Of a stretch of 64,000 nt of DNA, positions 7,575 to 15,831 are shown piece after piece (position 1 is the first letter of the stretch; each line of letters starts with the position of its first letter). The position numbers and the translations under genes were made by a program. Location of the stretch: assembly GCA_029210175.1 (NCBI GenBank), contig JARGPL010000001.1:62001-126000 (forward strand), read 5' to 3'. The notes below the pieces were generated by a model. The model searched no databases and was not told where the DNA came from. It worked only from the letters and a program-made list of their open reading frames with translations. This DNA is from Minwuia sp. Its GTDB lineage: Bacteria; Pseudomonadota; Alphaproteobacteria; Minwuiales; Minwuiaceae.

Positions 7575-10007
7575 TCAGGCCCGCATGCGTGCTCCCGAGG
7601 GGTCGAACAGGGGATCGATGCAGAGCGTGGCCTTCTGGCGTGTGCCGATGATCTCCACTTCGAAAGGCATATCGGCGGACGCGGCGAATTCTGCCGGCAC
7701 ATATCCCTGTGCCACCGACGCCCCGGAATGATGGGCAAACCCGCCAGAGGTGACCCAGCCCTGAACCTTGCCATCGATCCAGATCGGTTCATCGCCAATC
7801 ACATCGGCATCGGCGGCATCCACTCTCAGGGTGATCAGTTTCAGCTTCGGGCCGGCGTCGCGTTCGCGCAGCGCTGCATCCCGACCAATGAAGTCGTTCT
7901 TTGCCGTTGAAACAAAACGGTCAAGCCCGGCGGCATAGGGGCCATAGATCGGGCGGTATTCCCGCGCCCAGGTGCCGAAGCTCTTCTCCAGCCGCAGGCC
8001 GTTCAACGCCCGCGCCCCGAACAGGGTCAACCCGTGTTCCGCACCGGCTTCCCGCAGCATCCGGTAAAGGGTCAGCAGATAGTCGTTCGTCACCCATATC
8101 TCGAAGCCGAGATCGCCGGTGAAGGTGATGCGCCCGACCTTGGCCGGGACCAGACCCAGATCCATCTCCCGGAAATCCATGAAGCGGAAGCTTCCCGGCG
8201 AGACATCCGCGTCCGTCACCCTGGCCAGCACGTCGCGGGCACGCGGCCCCGCCAGGGAAAGCCCGGTCAGCCCCAGACCCAGTGGGCGCACGCTGACCCG
8301 GCCGTCGGTGGGCAACTGCGACTGGAAATAGCGCATGTGATAGTTCTCTGCCACACCGGACCCGAAGACATAGAACCGGTCCTCCGCCGCCTTCGCCACC
8401 GTGAAGTCACCGATCAACCCGCCCCGGGCGTTCAGCATGGGCGACAGGACAATGCGGCCCTGCCCTGGCAGCCGGTTGGCCAGCAGGCGGCTCAGCCAGA
8501 CATCCGCACCCGGTCCCGTGACCTCATACTTGGCGAAGTTCGAGACTTCGATCAGGCCGACGTTCCGGCGCACCGCCGCGCACTCGGCGGCGACCTGTTC
8601 ATGTGCGTTGGAGCGCTTGAAGGTCACCGTTTCTGACGGCTTCTCCCCCGGCTTCTGGAACCAGAGTGCGTGTTCAAGGCCATATGACGCGCCGAACACG
8701 GCATTCTCCGCCTTCAGAGGGTCATGCAGCGCGGTCGTGCGCGCCGGGCGCGCCGCCGTCAGTTCCTCATTGGGGAAGGTGATGGAGAAGCGGCGGGAGT
8801 AATTCTCCCGCACCCGCGCATTGGTGTAGGCCATGTTGGCGTAGGCGCCGAAGCGGCTGACATCCATGCCCCAGACATCGAAGCCGGGGTCGCCGTCGAT
8901 CATCCAGTTGGCCAGTGCCAGGCCGACACCGCCGCCCTGGCTGAACCCGGCCATCACGGCGCAGGCGCACCAGTAATTCGGCAGCCCGCGCACCGGACCG
9001 ACCAGCGGATTGCCATCCGGGGCGAAGGTGAAGGGGCCATTGATGATCTGCTTGATCCCGGCATTGCCGTACGCTGGAAAATGCTCGAAACCGAGTTCCA
9101 GCGACGGGGCGATACGGTCGATGTCGGGCTGCAGCAGTTCGTGCCCGAAGTCCCAGGACGTGGTCTTCGGACTCCAGGGACGGCAGGCCTTCTCGTAGGT
9201 GCCCATCAGCATGCCCTTGCCCTCCTGACGGGTATAGATCTCCCCGCCGAAATCGATGGCATGCATCATTTCCTTGCCGGTGGCTTCATTGAACGCCACG
9301 ACTTCCGGCATCTCCTCGGTCAGCAGGTACATGTGCTCCATGGCCAGCACCGGCAATTCCAGCCCGACCATACGGCCGACCTCGCGCGCCCAGAGGCCGC
9401 CGGCGTTGACCACATGCTCGGCGACGATGGTGCCCTGTTCGGTCACCACGTCCCAACTGTCGTCGGGGCGCTGGTTCAGTTCGACGACGCGGTTGTGGCG
9501 ATAGATCTCGGCGCCGTTCAGGCGGGCGGACCGCGCATAGGCCTGGGTGACGCCGGACGGATCGACATGCCCTTCCACCGCGTCATACATCGCGCCGACG
9601 AAGTGCTTCTCCTCCAGCAGCGGAAACAGTTCCTTCGCCTCCCGCACCGAAATCAGCTCGGACTCCATGCCGAGGTAGCGGCCGCGCGCATGCGCCATCT
9701 TCAGCCACTGCATGCGTTCTTCCGTGTCGGCGAGCATGACACCGCCGGTCAGATGCACGCCACAGGACTGGCCCGACTTCTCCTCGATCTCCTTGTAGAG
9801 CTCGATGGTATAGGCCTGCAGCTTGGCGACATTGGGATCGCCGTTCAGGGTGTGCATGCCGCCAGCCGCATGCCAGGTCGAACCGGATGTCAGCTCGGAG
9901 CGCTCGATCAGCACGACATCGGTCCAGCCCCCCCGCGTCAGGTGGTAGAGCACGCTGGCACCGACAACACCGCCACCGATCACCGCGACCTTCACATTCG
10001 ACTTCAT
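7575..10007 (-). CDS. Dimethylglycine/sarcosine dehydrogenase-like FAD oxidoreductase with GcvT domain
   Basis: 810 residues from the ATG at 10007 (AGGGGA upstream; the longer in-frame start lacks a ribosome site). An N-terminal DAO-type FAD domain ('VAVIGGGVVGASVLYHL', residues 7-23) includes 'SGSTWHAAGG', where His46 matches the His that carries covalent FAD in dimethylglycine dehydrogenase. The C-terminal half (about 430-800) is a GcvT-type tetrahydrofolate-binding domain. Such enzymes oxidise N-methyl groups and pass the carbon to tetrahydrofolate as methylene-THF. It is the last gene of an operon with a DddP-like and an MttB-family gene, 31 nt downstream of the former. The exact substrate is unknown. 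Confidence 0.88.
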   Translation of the reverse strand: MKSNVKVAVIGGGVVGASVLYHLTRGGWTDVVLIERSELTSGSTWHAAGGMHTLNGDPNVAKLQAYTIELYKEIEEKSGQSCGVHLTGGVMLADTEERMQWLKMAHARGRYLGMESELISVREAKELFPLLEEKHFVGAMYDAVEGHVDPSGVTQAYARSARLNGAEIYRHNRVVELNQRPDDSWDVVTEQGTIVAEHVVNAGGLWAREVGRMVGLELPVLAMEHMYLLTEEMPEVVAFNEATGKEMMHAIDFGGEIYTRQEGKGMLMGTYEKACRPWSPKTTSWDFGHELLQPDIDRIAPSLELGFEHFPAYGNAGIKQIINGPFTFAPDGNPLVGPVRGLPNYWCACAVMAGFSQGGGVGLALANWMIDGDPGFDVWGMDVSRFGAYANMAYTNARVRENYSRRFSITFPNEELTAARPARTTALHDPLKAENAVFGASYGLEHALWFQKPGEKPSETVTFKRSNAHEQVAAECAAVRRNVGLIEVSNFAKYEVTGPGADVWLSRLLANRLPGQGRIVLSPMLNARGGLIGDFTVAKAAEDRFYVFGSGVAENYHMRYFQSQLPTDGRVSVRPLGLGLTGLSLAGPRARDVLARVTDADVSPGSFRFMDFREMDLGLVPAKVGRITFTGDLGFEIWVTNDYLLTLYRMLREAGAEHGLTLFGARALNGLRLEKSFGTWAREYRPIYGPYAAGLDRFVSTAKNDFIGRDAALRERDAGPKLKLITLRVDAADADVIGDEPIWIDGKVQGWVTSGGFAHHSGASVAQGYVPAEFAASADMPFEVEIIGTRQKATLCIDPLFDPSGARMRA

Positions 10008-10038
10008 CCTGAAATTCCCCTGATCCTGGACCCGGCTG

Positions 10039-11235
10039 TCAAAGCCAGTCTTCTTCATATTCAAAGGTGGACAAGCGCCTGGCCCCGGTTTCCGTCACCA
10101 GTACCTGCTCCTCCAGCTTCACGCATTCGCGACCGCCCTCACGTCCGATCAGGCTCTCGATGCACAGCGTCATCCCTGCTTCGATCACGCCCTCATATCC
10201 CCCGGTTGCGAAGTCCTGATCGTAGACGATCGCGGGATACTCATCACACAGGCCGACACCGTGGGCGACGACGCAATAGCGGTTGGATACGCAGTCGGCA
10301 GGCAGTTCGGAGCCAATGGCGCTGAATTCCCGGAACGTCAGCCCTGGCTTTACCCGCGCGATGTTGGCTTCGATCTGTGCAAACGCGGTGGCATAGAGCC
10401 AGCGCTGTTCGTTGCTGGGGCGCACGTCACCGCAGATCCAGGATCGGGAAATGTCGGCGCAATAGCCGTTTGGCCCCACGAGATCGGTATCGAAGGACAC
10501 CATGTCCCCGGCCTCGATCACCCGGTTGCCGCACTCCTGAAACCAGGGATTGGTGCGCGGTCCGGATGTGAGCAAACGGGTCTCGATCCATTCACCCCCG
10601 AATTCGATGTTGGCCTGATGCAGCCGCGACCAGAGGGCCGTTTCCGTGATTCCGGGTTCCAGTACCGCCCGCATGCGGCGCATGCCTTCTTCACAGGCAT
10701 CAATGGATTCCTGCATCGCCGACAGTTCGACGTCGTTCTTGATCGCGCGGGCCAGTTCCATGACCGACTGGCCGTGGCAGATCTCGATGCCCCGCTTGCA
10801 GAGTTCGTGGACACCCAGCGGTTCCAGCGTGTCGACGGCGATCCGCCGGTTGCCGCCACCATGCATGGTGACAAGGTCCTCGATTTCCGCACCCCACTTC
10901 CTGGCGCGGGTCTGGGCCTCGGGTCCCGCGCCGAAAAAGAAGAACGCGGTCGCCGGTCGGGTCTCGGTGATTGCCTCATTGTCTGCTGACAGATGCGCGC
11001 AACCGGCAAAGTCGAACAGGACAACCGGCCCGTCGGTGGCAATGAAGCAGTATCGCGCGGTGTTGTGCAGGGTCCAGACCTGCATGTTGGTGCTGTCTGT
11101 GGCATAGCGGATGTTCACCGGGTCGGTCAGCAGGGCGCCTGCCACATCCACCTTGCGCAATTGTGCGCGCACCCGGTCCAGTCGCCATTGACGCAGGGCA
11201 ACACGATCGACGGCGCTGTGGTGAAAAACCGACAT
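10039..11235 (-). CDS. DddP-like M24-family protein (possible DMSP lyase or betaine hydrolase)
   Basis: 398 residues with the 'pita-bread' M24 fold: metal ligands Asp249, Asp251, Asp261, His325, Glu360 and Glu375. Distinctive stretches ('NIRYATDSTNMQ', 'GGEWIETRLLTSGPRTNPWF', 'HGVGLCDEYP') match, from memory, the DMSP lyase DddP rather than generic Xaa-Pro peptidases. All six ligands, plus Tyr320 and Asp331, have the spacing I recall for Ruegeria DddP (constant offset of 46). The protein lacks the ~45-residue N-terminal extension of classical DddP. It lies 14 nt after an MttB-family gene, which argues for a quaternary amine or DMSP-like substrate; DMSP cleavage itself is unproven. Confidence 0.8.
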   Translation of the reverse strand: MSVFHHSAVDRVALRQWRLDRVRAQLRKVDVAGALLTDPVNIRYATDSTNMQVWTLHNTARYCFIATDGPVVLFDFAGCAHLSADNEAITETRPATAFFFFGAGPEAQTRARKWGAEIEDLVTMHGGGNRRIAVDTLEPLGVHELCKRGIEICHGQSVMELARAIKNDVELSAMQESIDACEEGMRRMRAVLEPGITETALWSRLHQANIEFGGEWIETRLLTSGPRTNPWFQECGNRVIEAGDMVSFDTDLVGPNGYCADISRSWICGDVRPSNEQRWLYATAFAQIEANIARVKPGLTFREFSAIGSELPADCVSNRYCVVAHGVGLCDEYPAIVYDQDFATGGYEGVIEAGMTLCIESLIGREGGRECVKLEEQVLVTETGARRLSTFEYEEDWL

Positions 11236-11249
11236 GACGCTTCCTCCGC

Positions 11250-12833
11250 TCAGAAGTCTGTTGGTGCGCCGCCTTCTTGCGTGCGGCGATCAACAAATGC
11301 CTGCAGTTCCTCCGCAACTGCCGGATCGATCGGCGGCGTTTCGTAGGAACCGAGGATCTGCTGATACATTTCGTGGGTCTTGTCGTAGGCGGTGGGGCTG
11401 CCCGCTTCCTGCCAGCTCTCGTAGTTCCGCCAGTCGGAAACCATCGGCGGATAGAACGCGGTTCGATAGCGTTCCTGGGTATGCTCACAGCCAAAGAAAT
11501 GCCCACCGGGCCCGACCTCCCGGATGGCGTCCAGTGCCAGGGAGTCGCGATTGACCTCCACCGGGGTGAGAAACCGGGAGACCATCTGAAGGATGTCGGC
11601 GTCCATCACGAACTTCTCGAAGGATGTGTGCAGCCCGCCCTCCATCCAGCCCAGTCCGTGTTTCAGCATGTTGACCCCGCCCATCACCGCGCCCCACAGC
11701 GAGAACACGGTTTCATAGGCGGCCTGGGCATCCAGGGTGTTGGCCGCATTCACGTTGGATGAGCGATAGGGCAGGCGATAGCGTCGTGCCAGCTGCCCGC
11801 CGATCAGGGCCGTGCGCATGGCCTCGGGCGTGCCGAATGCCGGTGCCCCGGATTTCATGTCGACGTTGGACGTGAAGCCGCCATAGACGAATGGCGCGCC
11901 GGCATTGACAGTCTGTGAAATCACCAGCCCGGCCAGCGCCTCCGCATTCTGCTGCACCAGTGCGCCCGCAAGCGTTACCGGTGCCATGGCCCCGGCAAGC
12001 GTGAACGGGGTGACGCAGACCGCCTGATTGCGGCGCGCCAGCTGGATCACGCCTTCCAGCATCGGCGTGTCGAAGCGCAGCGGTGAGGAGGTGTTGATGA
12101 TGGATATCAGCGACGGTTCGCGGTCCAGCGTCGCATTGTCGACGCCGCGCCCGATCCGCGTCATCTCGATGCCATCCATGATCCGTTCGTGCCCCAGGCT
12201 GTAGGCGTGAATGGCCTTGTCGGAGAGGGTGAGCATGTCCTGCAGCGCCACCAGGTGCCGCACCGAGGCGTGGATGTCGGCGGGTTCCACCGTGTAGCCG
12301 CCCCACATGTGAACGGCATTGAGGGTCTGGCCGAGCTTCAGGAAGTTGCGGTAATCCGTTGTGTTGCCGGGGCGGCGGCCCCCCGCCCGATCGGCACAGT
12401 TCGGCGCACTGGCGGCAGCGCAATAGACGATATGGTCGCCGCCGAAGATGACATTGTGAGCCGGGTTTCGGGCATGCAGGGTGAACTGTGACGGGGCCTT
12501 GCCGATGACGCTGTCCACCAGCTGGCGGTCGAAACGCACCCGGTCACTGTCCGCGTCCACATCGGCACCCGCTTCGCGCAGCAGGTCCTTCGCTTCCTCG
12601 TGCAGGAAGTCCATGCCGATTTCCTGCAACACATCCAGGGACGCATTGTGGATCTGTTCGAGCTGGTCGTCGGATATGGCGCGCAGGGGCGGATAGATCA
12701 TGCGGGGCTGTTGAAAGGGCTGCTGTTCCAGCACCGGGGTCGCATCACCGCCACCGCCACCGCCACCGCCACCGCCACCGCGCCGTCCGCGCCGACGGCG
12801 GCCATCGCTTCGCTTTCCGTCCGCTTCCGCCAT
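11250..12833 (-). CDS. MttB-family (non-pyrrolysine) trimethylamine methyltransferase-like protein
   Basis: 527 residues. The body (from about residue 45) is an MttB-superfamily TIM barrel; members transfer a methyl group from a quaternary amine (trimethylamine, glycine betaine, proline betaine) to a corrinoid protein. No in-frame TAG occurs, so it is of the non-pyrrolysine (MtgB-like) type. No corrinoid protein gene is visible beside it. The N-terminus is odd: a basic 'RRRRGRRG' segment runs into eleven glycines encoded by a 6-bp repeat. The start codon has only a weak GGGG ribosome site. First gene of the operon with the DddP-like and FAD/GcvT proteins. Confidence 0.85.
   Translation of the reverse strand: MAEADGKRSDGRRRRGRRGGGGGGGGGGGDATPVLEQQPFQQPRMIYPPLRAISDDQLEQIHNASLDVLQEIGMDFLHEEAKDLLREAGADVDADSDRVRFDRQLVDSVIGKAPSQFTLHARNPAHNVIFGGDHIVYCAAASAPNCADRAGGRRPGNTTDYRNFLKLGQTLNAVHMWGGYTVEPADIHASVRHLVALQDMLTLSDKAIHAYSLGHERIMDGIEMTRIGRGVDNATLDREPSLISIINTSSPLRFDTPMLEGVIQLARRNQAVCVTPFTLAGAMAPVTLAGALVQQNAEALAGLVISQTVNAGAPFVYGGFTSNVDMKSGAPAFGTPEAMRTALIGGQLARRYRLPYRSSNVNAANTLDAQAAYETVFSLWGAVMGGVNMLKHGLGWMEGGLHTSFEKFVMDADILQMVSRFLTPVEVNRDSLALDAIREVGPGGHFFGCEHTQERYRTAFYPPMVSDWRNYESWQEAGSPTAYDKTHEMYQQILGSYETPPIDPAVAEELQAFVDRRTQEGGAPTDF
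12746..12781. repeat. Hexanucleotide repeat CACCGC x6 coding for poly-Gly
   Basis: Six perfect copies of CACCGC (plus strand) lie inside the 5' end of the MttB-family gene and encode glycines near residues 18-30. Slippage by one unit would add or remove two glycines without a frameshift. Confidence 0.9.
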
Positions 12834-12989
12834 CGCGCAACCCCGCTGAAACCCGGTGCCAGACCAGAGGGCCGACCGGTTTCGCGAAGTGTGTCACAGG
12901 TCCCGGGAGCGCCAAGAGAACCAATTCCGGCGGTTCATGTCCCAAAAACGGCAGACAGTGATCGATCATTCCAAAGGCTGAGGCGGGGT

Positions 12990-13085
12990 GAAAAGAAAAG
13001 GGCGACCCGGGGAGGAGTGGGTCGCCCTTTCCGTACATCGAGCCGGGCGCTATTTGGGGAGGAGACGCAACCCGGTGGCTCGAAT
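12990..13085 (-). ncRNA. Candidate two-hairpin small RNA with anti-Shine-Dalgarno loops (cuckoo-type)
   Basis: On the minus strand, hairpin 1 (13039-13047 with 13071-13082, 3-nt bulge) is followed 11 nt later by hairpin 2, a perfect 12-bp stem (13019-13030 with 12997-13008). The T-tract TTTTCTTTT follows. Both loops contain the same 9-mer CTCCTCCCC (plus-strand positions 13056-13064 and 13009-13017), complementary to Shine-Dalgarno sequences. Alphaproteobacterial 'cuckoo' RNAs such as CcsR of Rhodobacter share this architecture. A strong promoter on the same strand lies about 120 nt upstream, so the RNA may be processed from a longer transcript or act as leader of the MttB operon. Not a match to any riboswitch I know. 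Confidence 0.65.
12997..13030 (-). terminator. Rho-independent terminator in the MttB operon leader
   Basis: A perfect 12-bp stem (13019-13030 with 12997-13008) and 10-nt loop are followed on the minus strand by TTTTCTTTT (12991-12999). It lies 164 nt upstream of the MttB-family start codon, so it either ends the small RNA or attenuates the operon. Confidence 0.8.
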
Positions 13086-13181
13086 CTTCAATGTCCGTAT
13101 ACATCAATCGACCGTTGCTGTGGAGCAACATCTGAACAAGAGTTCAGCACTGCCTCAAATCGGGCACCGGGAAACGAATGA

Positions 13182-13211
13182 TGCAGCGCAGCACATGTTT
13201 GCTGCACTGCA
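13182..13211. promoter_or_regulatory. Palindromic operator candidate at the minus-strand transcription start
   Basis: TGCAGCGCAGCA (13182-13193) and TGCTGCACTGCA (13200-13211) form an inverted repeat with 12-bp arms, one mismatch and a 6-nt spacer. On the minus strand it begins 4 nt after the -10 box, so a bound repressor would block transcription. TTGCTGCACTGC (13199-13210) differs at one base from the reverse complement of the repeat in the phaA promoter. Confidence 0.6.
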
Positions 13212-13214
13212 GCG

Positions 13215-13243
13215 AATATCATCCTCGTGACACTGAATGTCAA
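13215..13243 (-). promoter_or_regulatory. Strong sigma-70-type promoter facing the sRNA and MttB operon
   Basis: On the minus strand TTGACA (13243-13238), a 17-nt spacer and GATATT (13220-13215) give a perfect -35 and a good -10. Transcription would start near 13208, inside the palindrome, and run through the hairpin RNA towards the MttB-family gene. Confidence 0.65.
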
Positions 13244-13303
13244 GGGTGGCTTTCCATGGCCGTGACGCTTATTGCGGGCGATACGGAACGGAGGGAAGAG
13301 AAC

Positions 13304-14257
13304 ATGACAGCGGTCACGATCAGCGATATCGAAGCGGCGGCAGAACGCATCCGTGGCGCAGTGCGGCGGACACCGATGCTTCGGGTTGCGCCCGCCGTGG
13401 GCCTCGCCCTGCCTTGCGACCTGGTGCTGAAGCTCGAGAATCTGCAGTTGGCGGGGTCTTTCAAGGCGCGCGGCGCCGCGAACACGGCCCTCTTGCTGAC
13501 ACGGGAACAGCTGGCCAAGGGCGTGATCACGGCGTCTGGCGGCAATCATGGCCTGGGCGTTGCTGCGGCTGCGAAGGCCGCTGGCGTTCCGGCCAGCATC
13601 CATGTGCCGGTTTCTGCGGCACCGGCGAAGATTGCCGCGATGCGGCGTTTTGGCGCGGAGGTCATCGTCGAGGGTGATGTCTGGGATGATGCGAATCAAC
13701 TGGCGCTTGCGCGGGTGGAGGCGGAGGGAAAGGTCTACGTGCATCCCTTTGCACAGCCAAGCGTCATTGCCGGTCAGGGAACTGTTGGCCTCGAAATCCT
13801 CGACGACATGCCGGATGTGGAGACGGTGGTGCTGGCCATCGGCGGTGGTGGCCTGATCTCCGGCGTGGCGACCGCGCTGAAGGCGCGTCGCCCCGACATC
13901 CGCATCATTGGTGTGGAGCCGGAAGGTGCCCCGACGCTGCGGCGCTCCGTCGACGCCGGCGAACTGGTGACGCTGGAGAAGATCAGCACCAAGGCACCGA
14001 CCCTTGCGCCGCGCCGGTCGGCCCAGATCAATCTCGATATCATCCGCCAGACGGTCGACGACATCGTGCTGGTCAGCGACCCGGAGATGTATGACGCAGC
14101 AGCCTGGCTCTGGAACGAACTGGGTATCGGCACCGAACTGGCGGCTGCCGCCGGCATGGCGGCGCTGTTCTACGAACGCTTTCCCGTGCGGGCTGACGAA
14201 ACGGTCTGCGTCGTCATCTGTGGCGCGGGCGTGGACGGCTTTGGCCCGACGGGCTGA
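13304..14257 (+). CDS. Threonine/serine dehydratase-like PLP enzyme
   Basis: 317 residues, fold-type II PLP enzyme. Lys54 in 'AGSFKARGA' is the Schiff-base residue, 'SGGNHGLG' binds substrate carboxylate and 'GGGGLISG' the cofactor phosphate. Members deaminate serine, threonine or 3-hydroxyaspartate to 2-oxo acids; there is no C-terminal ACT domain, so it is of the catabolic, non-allosteric type. ATG at 13304 is preferred because GGAGGG lies about 9 nt upstream; the ORF is open back to 13178 but that part overlaps the promoter region. Divergent from the MttB operon, where it could drain serine made from glycine. Substrate not fixed by sequence. Confidence 0.85.
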   Translation: MTAVTISDIEAAAERIRGAVRRTPMLRVAPAVGLALPCDLVLKLENLQLAGSFKARGAANTALLLTREQLAKGVITASGGNHGLGVAAAAKAAGVPASIHVPVSAAPAKIAAMRRFGAEVIVEGDVWDDANQLALARVEAEGKVYVHPFAQPSVIAGQGTVGLEILDDMPDVETVVLAIGGGGLISGVATALKARRPDIRIIGVEPEGAPTLRRSVDAGELVTLEKISTKAPTLAPRRSAQINLDIIRQTVDDIVLVSDPEMYDAAAWLWNELGIGTELAAAAGMAALFYERFPVRADETVCVVICGAGVDGFGPTG

Positions 14258-14334
14258 CGCTGAATCCGGGCAGGTCGCGAACTTGTCACCGCGTCGGCGT
14301 GGCAAGCCTGATCACTCTGGGTTATCTGAGAGGC

Positions 14335-15147
14335 ATGGATCAGTTTCTGCTGGATAATGAAGTGGCGCTCCGCCTGGGGGTCTTTGGCGGGATGCTGTTG
14401 ATCATGGTGATCGCGGAACGTCTGGCACCGTGCCGCGTACTCGGCCAGTCGCGGCCGGTACGCTGGTTTCGCAACCTTTCCGTCGTCGTGCTCAACACCA
14501 TCGCGCTGCGGCTGGGGTTCTTCTTCATGCCGACGCTGGCCGTGGGGTTTGCGTTCCTGATGGCGGATCGGGGCGTCGGTCTCTTCAACCTGATCGATCT
14601 GCCGCTGTGGGTCGAGGTGCTGGCGGCGATCCTGCTGCTGGATCTGGCCATCTGGGCGCAGCATGTGGCGTTCCACAAGGTGCCGCTGTTCTGGCGGCTG
14701 CACCGGGTTCATCATGCCGACATGGATATCGATGTGACCACCGGGCTGCGATTCCATCCGGTGGAGATCATCCTGTCGATGCTCTTCAAGTTCGCGATCA
14801 TTGCCTTGCTTGGTCCGGCGGCGGTGGCCGTGCTGGTCTTCGAAGTGGTGCTGAACGGTGCCGCCATGTTCAACCATGCGAATCTGCGGCTGCCGCTCTG
14901 GCTGGATCGCATCGCCCGCACCATCATTGTCACGCCGGACTATCACCGGGTGCATCACTCGACGGTCGTTGGTGAAACCAATTCCAACTATGGCTTCAAT
15001 CTGACGTTCTGGGACCGTATCTTCGGTACCTGCGTGCCGCAGCCGGCTGCGGGACATGACGGCATGGACATCGGCCTGGCAGACTATCGCGCCGGGGCCC
15101 GTCAAGGGCTTGGCTGGATGCTTTTACTGCCGTTCCGTCGTGACTGA
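14335..15147 (+). CDS. Sterol desaturase/fatty acid hydroxylase family membrane protein
   Basis: About 270 residues, integral membrane di-iron protein. Several hydrophobic helices surround three histidine clusters, 'WAQHVAFH', 'LHRVHHAD' and 'YHRVHHS', the signature of the fatty acid hydroxylase superfamily, which hydroxylates or desaturates lipids. The true substrate is unknown. I prefer the ATG at 14335 because the conserved-looking part begins there; a GTG at 14299 would add 12 residues, and neither has a well-spaced ribosome site. Two glycosyltransferase genes follow closely, so a role in modifying a lipid or hopanoid-type compound is possible. Confidence 0.85.
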   Translation: MDQFLLDNEVALRLGVFGGMLLIMVIAERLAPCRVLGQSRPVRWFRNLSVVVLNTIALRLGFFFMPTLAVGFAFLMADRGVGLFNLIDLPLWVEVLAAILLLDLAIWAQHVAFHKVPLFWRLHRVHHADMDIDVTTGLRFHPVEIILSMLFKFAIIALLGPAAVAVLVFEVVLNGAAMFNHANLRLPLWLDRIARTIIVTPDYHRVHHSTVVGETNSNYGFNLTFWDRIFGTCVPQPAAGHDGMDIGLADYRAGARQGLGWMLLLPFRRD

Positions 15148-15156
15148 TCCGGACGG

Positions 15157-15831
15157 ATGACCGATCTCAGCATCATCATTCCCTGTCTGAACGCTGCCGG
15201 GACACTGGGGCCGGTGCTGGACGCGGTGGAAGGTGCACCAACTGTCGAGATCATCATCGTCGATGGCGGCTCCGGCGACGGTACTGCTGATGTCGCGGAA
15301 GGCCGTGGTGCAACGGTTCTGGCCAGCGCACAGGGGCGCGGCCAGCAGATGCGGGCCGGTGCCGTGGCGGCGCGGGGACCCTGGCTGCTGTTCCTGCATG
15401 CGGACACGCGGCTTGACCCTGGCTGGCGGTTGGCAGCCATCAGCTTCATGGCGGATCCGGACAATCTGGGAAGGGCCGCTGCCTACCGCCTGCTGCTGGA
15501 CAGTGATCACCCTGCTGCCCGCCGCGTGGAGCGGCTCGTGGCCTGGCGGTGTCGCCTGTTCGGTCTGCCCTGGGGGGATCAGGGCCTGCTGATCCACCGG
15601 GATTTCCTGGCGATGCTCGGCGGCTATCCGGACCAGCCGCTGATGGAGGATGTGGCACTGGTGCGCCGGATCGGGCGCAGGCGTCTGACCCTGCTGGATG
15701 CCGCGGCCACGACCTCCGCCGTGCGCTACGACCGGGACGGCTGGCTGCGCCGTCCGCTGCGTAATCTCACGCTCCTGATATTGTATTTCGCCGGCGTGCC
15801 GCCGCGCCTGCTGGCCCGGATGTACGGATGA
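15157..15831 (+). CDS. Family 2 glycosyltransferase, TIGR04283-type (arsenosugar/selenodomain-associated)
   Basis: 224 residues. GT-A fold: 'LSIIIPCLNAAGTLGPVL' start, 'IIIVDGGSGDGT', 'LFLHADTRLDPGW' (DxD-type HAD) and 'WGDQGLLIHRDF'. This matches the TIGR04283 family, which occurs with a second nucleotidyl/glycosyltransferase and radical-SAM proteins and has been tied to arsenosugar-type biosynthesis. The next gene is that partner and overlaps it by 4 nt (ATGA), so the two are translationally coupled. No ArsS-like radical SAM or ArsM methyltransferase is visible here. Confidence 0.88.
   Translation: MTDLSIIIPCLNAAGTLGPVLDAVEGAPTVEIIIVDGGSGDGTADVAEGRGATVLASAQGRGQQMRAGAVAARGPWLLFLHADTRLDPGWRLAAISFMADPDNLGRAAAYRLLLDSDHPAARRVERLVAWRCRLFGLPWGDQGLLIHRDFLAMLGGYPDQPLMEDVALVRRIGRRRLTLLDAAATTSAVRYDRDGWLRRPLRNLTLLILYFAGVPPRLLARMYG

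Noticed and set aside
11250-12833. Pyrrolysine-containing MttB
   Set aside because: No in-frame TAG occurs in the gene; it is a non-pyrrolysine member.
12990-13303. Glycine riboswitch before the MttB/GcvT operon
   Set aside because: The conserved glycine-aptamer strings are not found; the hairpins fit a two-loop small RNA instead.
13088-14305. 405-codon open frame on the minus strand
   Set aside because: Antisense to the dehydratase gene, rich in Arg/His, no family motif; a by-product of GC-rich codon use.
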